In this document: in pieces, positions 62,791-64,000 of the stretch | Position numbering within the stretch: the stretch's first letter is position 1 | Layout: every line of letters begins with the position of its first letter | Origin: Plutella xylostella | Taxonomy: Eukaryota > Arthropoda > Insecta > Lepidoptera > Plutellidae | DNA: 64,000 nucleotides | NCBI RefSeq assembly: GCF_932276165.1 | Contig: NC_064008.1 | Location: 6,949,001-7,013,000, forward strand | Direction: 5' to 3' | Made by a program: the position numbers and the translations under genes | The notes under the pieces: model-generated | What the model saw: the letters and a program-made list of their open reading frames with translations, nothing else | What the model was told of the DNA's origin: nothing | Databases searched by the model: none

Positions 62791-63488
62791 CTATTTTTTT
62801 ACAATGTTTCCAATAAATGGCTGCAATAACAATATTACAATAGCTAAGTAAATACCGCTAAAAACCAGCGCTATGGCCTACCATGACATCAAGCTGAGCT
62901 AGAACCCGTTTTAGTACCTTCCAGCAACACTCACTCTCAATTTTTTATTAATTTTTGAACTTTCTTTATGCTGTTGTGTGTGTTGTTAGTGTGTGTGTTT
63001 GCTATAAATGAATTTTCTTTCTTTCAATAAATAAAATACTTAACAACAATGCTAAATATAAGAAACGTATCTTTAAAACATCCACGTAGTTCAGTATAAG
63101 TGGAAATGTTATGTCTTTTATAATTTTCCTTTTCTCTAATTACTGCAGTCTTCAAAAGGAAATTACAATTTTCTGGAAGCTTCTCCAAGAAATGGCTAAA
63201 TAAGCTCTGCTAAGGACTTTGTCGTACAGTCAGCAGAATCACTAAATACCCGTTTTTGTCTCAAAGCGGGAACCCAAGGGTTAAATTTGGGGTTTTTCGG
63301 ACACATTTTTCCGTCGCCAAGTGTACTGACTTATTTTATTTCTGTAAGAGTTGAGTAAGGTTTACTGTTAAATGAGTAGGTACATTCGTTTTATGTTTTT
63401 CTGTTGGTTGTTACAAATGATTATCGGCAGTATTTTTTTGTTTTCGATTTTTGTGCTCGGCTAAAAAAGCGAGTTTTAGGTACATATG
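62791..63488. other. anonymous intergenic DNA
   Basis: No supported feature. Confidence 0.5.
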
Positions 63489-63549
63489 TATACAGAGTGT
63501 TGCAAAAAGGTCAGGGCTTATTATACCCTTTTTGAAACACCCTGTATAT
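63489..63549. repeat. minimal MITE H palindrome (61 bp)
   Basis: 'tatacagagtgttgcaaaaa' and 'tttttgaaacaccctgtata' are the two ends of MITE H with only about 20 bp left between them. Confidence 0.75.
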
Positions 63550-63554
63550 GATTT

Positions 63555-63650
63555 AACAAACAAACGTAGCGTGGGACGCCATCCAGCCCGATTGACCGAC
63601 GTCCGTAAGTCTGAAGAAGCTGTAGAAGACAGAAAGTTGCGGGGTTCATA
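63555..63650 (+). pseudogene. LINE ORF2 C-terminal relic
   Basis: It reads 'NKRSVGRHPARLTDVRKSE' then 'VEDRKLRGS', a frayed version of the LINE C-terminus at 47967-48110. Too short and altered to be active. Confidence 0.6.
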
Positions 63651-64000
63651 ATATCTTACCCATTCAAAATGTATGAAACGGGCTAAATTATCAATATTGA
63701 CGGGGAATCCAGAATTTGGCCACATTGCGAAAGGTAAATAATAATAAACATCCAAATTTTAAGAACCAAAAAACAAATAATGATTGCGTGTTGAAACCAC
63801 TTATGGCTACTAGTATTTTATTTAATAAGTAGGTTACGAGTTTACGACTTAGCTGCGTTCATTCACGTAACAAATACTCAAATAAAAATAAATTTCTGAT
63901 AGAAAGTCTTTCAGCCTGCTGAACCCACAATCACAGAACCTTGCCTTAAGTTGTGATACTATGTGATATCAGTCCAAATTTAAACCTTATACACTGACGG
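63651..64000. other. anonymous intergenic DNA to the window end
   Basis: No supported feature. Confidence 0.5.

Overview
The window reads as nuclear DNA of a moth or butterfly (Lepidoptera). It is AT-rich and mostly non-coding. It is packed with tRNA-headed SINEs, 3'-end LINE relics, TA/TAA-flanked MITEs and the common lepidopteran repeat around 'ttttatcccggaattccc', and it carries one host gene of the lepidopteran trypsin/alkaline-C type. There are no bacterial operons, CRISPR arrays or free-standing rRNA or tRNA genes. Order and family are inferred from sequence features read by eye; no database search was run.

Layout. 1-12 kb: repeats, including a 1.1 kb TIR element (4078-5200), a 1.6 kb TIR element (8791-10397) holding a SINE that itself holds another SINE, and a 0.65 kb element with ~85-bp inverted ends (10873-11522). 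12.0-14.5 kb: a foldback-type transposon with ~557-bp inverted arms, an internal 333-bp tandem array and a 9-bp target duplication. 14.8-20.6 kb: many small palindromic MITEs and a 5S-rRNA-headed SINE. 20.6-26 kb: the most unique-looking DNA. 27.0-28.8 kb: a poly(A)-tailed, 14-bp-TSD-flanked retrocopy encoding a viral superfamily 1 helicase, inside a SINE. 31.1-37.3 kb: a complete BEL/Pao retrotransposon with LTRs that look identical. 40.5-46.7 kb: an apparently intact non-LTR retrotransposon (PHD-finger ORF1, EN-RT ORF2) inside a SINE that sits head-to-head with another SINE. 49-53.5 kb: nested MITEs and the first of two 757-bp elements with 9-bp target duplications. 54.2-56.6 kb: a four-exon serine-protease homologue whose catalytic His and Ser codons are replaced, with repeats in its introns. 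57-64 kb: the second 757-bp element, 5S-SINE, SINE and LINE tails, and anonymous DNA.

How it fits together. Most of the content can be dated relatively because elements interrupt one another and uninterrupted copies of the host repeats also lie in the window. Three insertions (the foldback element, SINE-C and a small LINE tail) can be checked against an 'empty site' within these 64 kb. The most unusual object is the viral-helicase retrocopy: it has a 14-bp target duplication, a 3' poly(A), and a frame that stays open to its 5' break, as expected if a virus-derived RNA was copied by LINE machinery. The most unusual DNA elements are the two 9-bp-TSD families, the 2.5 kb foldback and the paired 757-bp elements, which resemble Mutator/foldback transposons.
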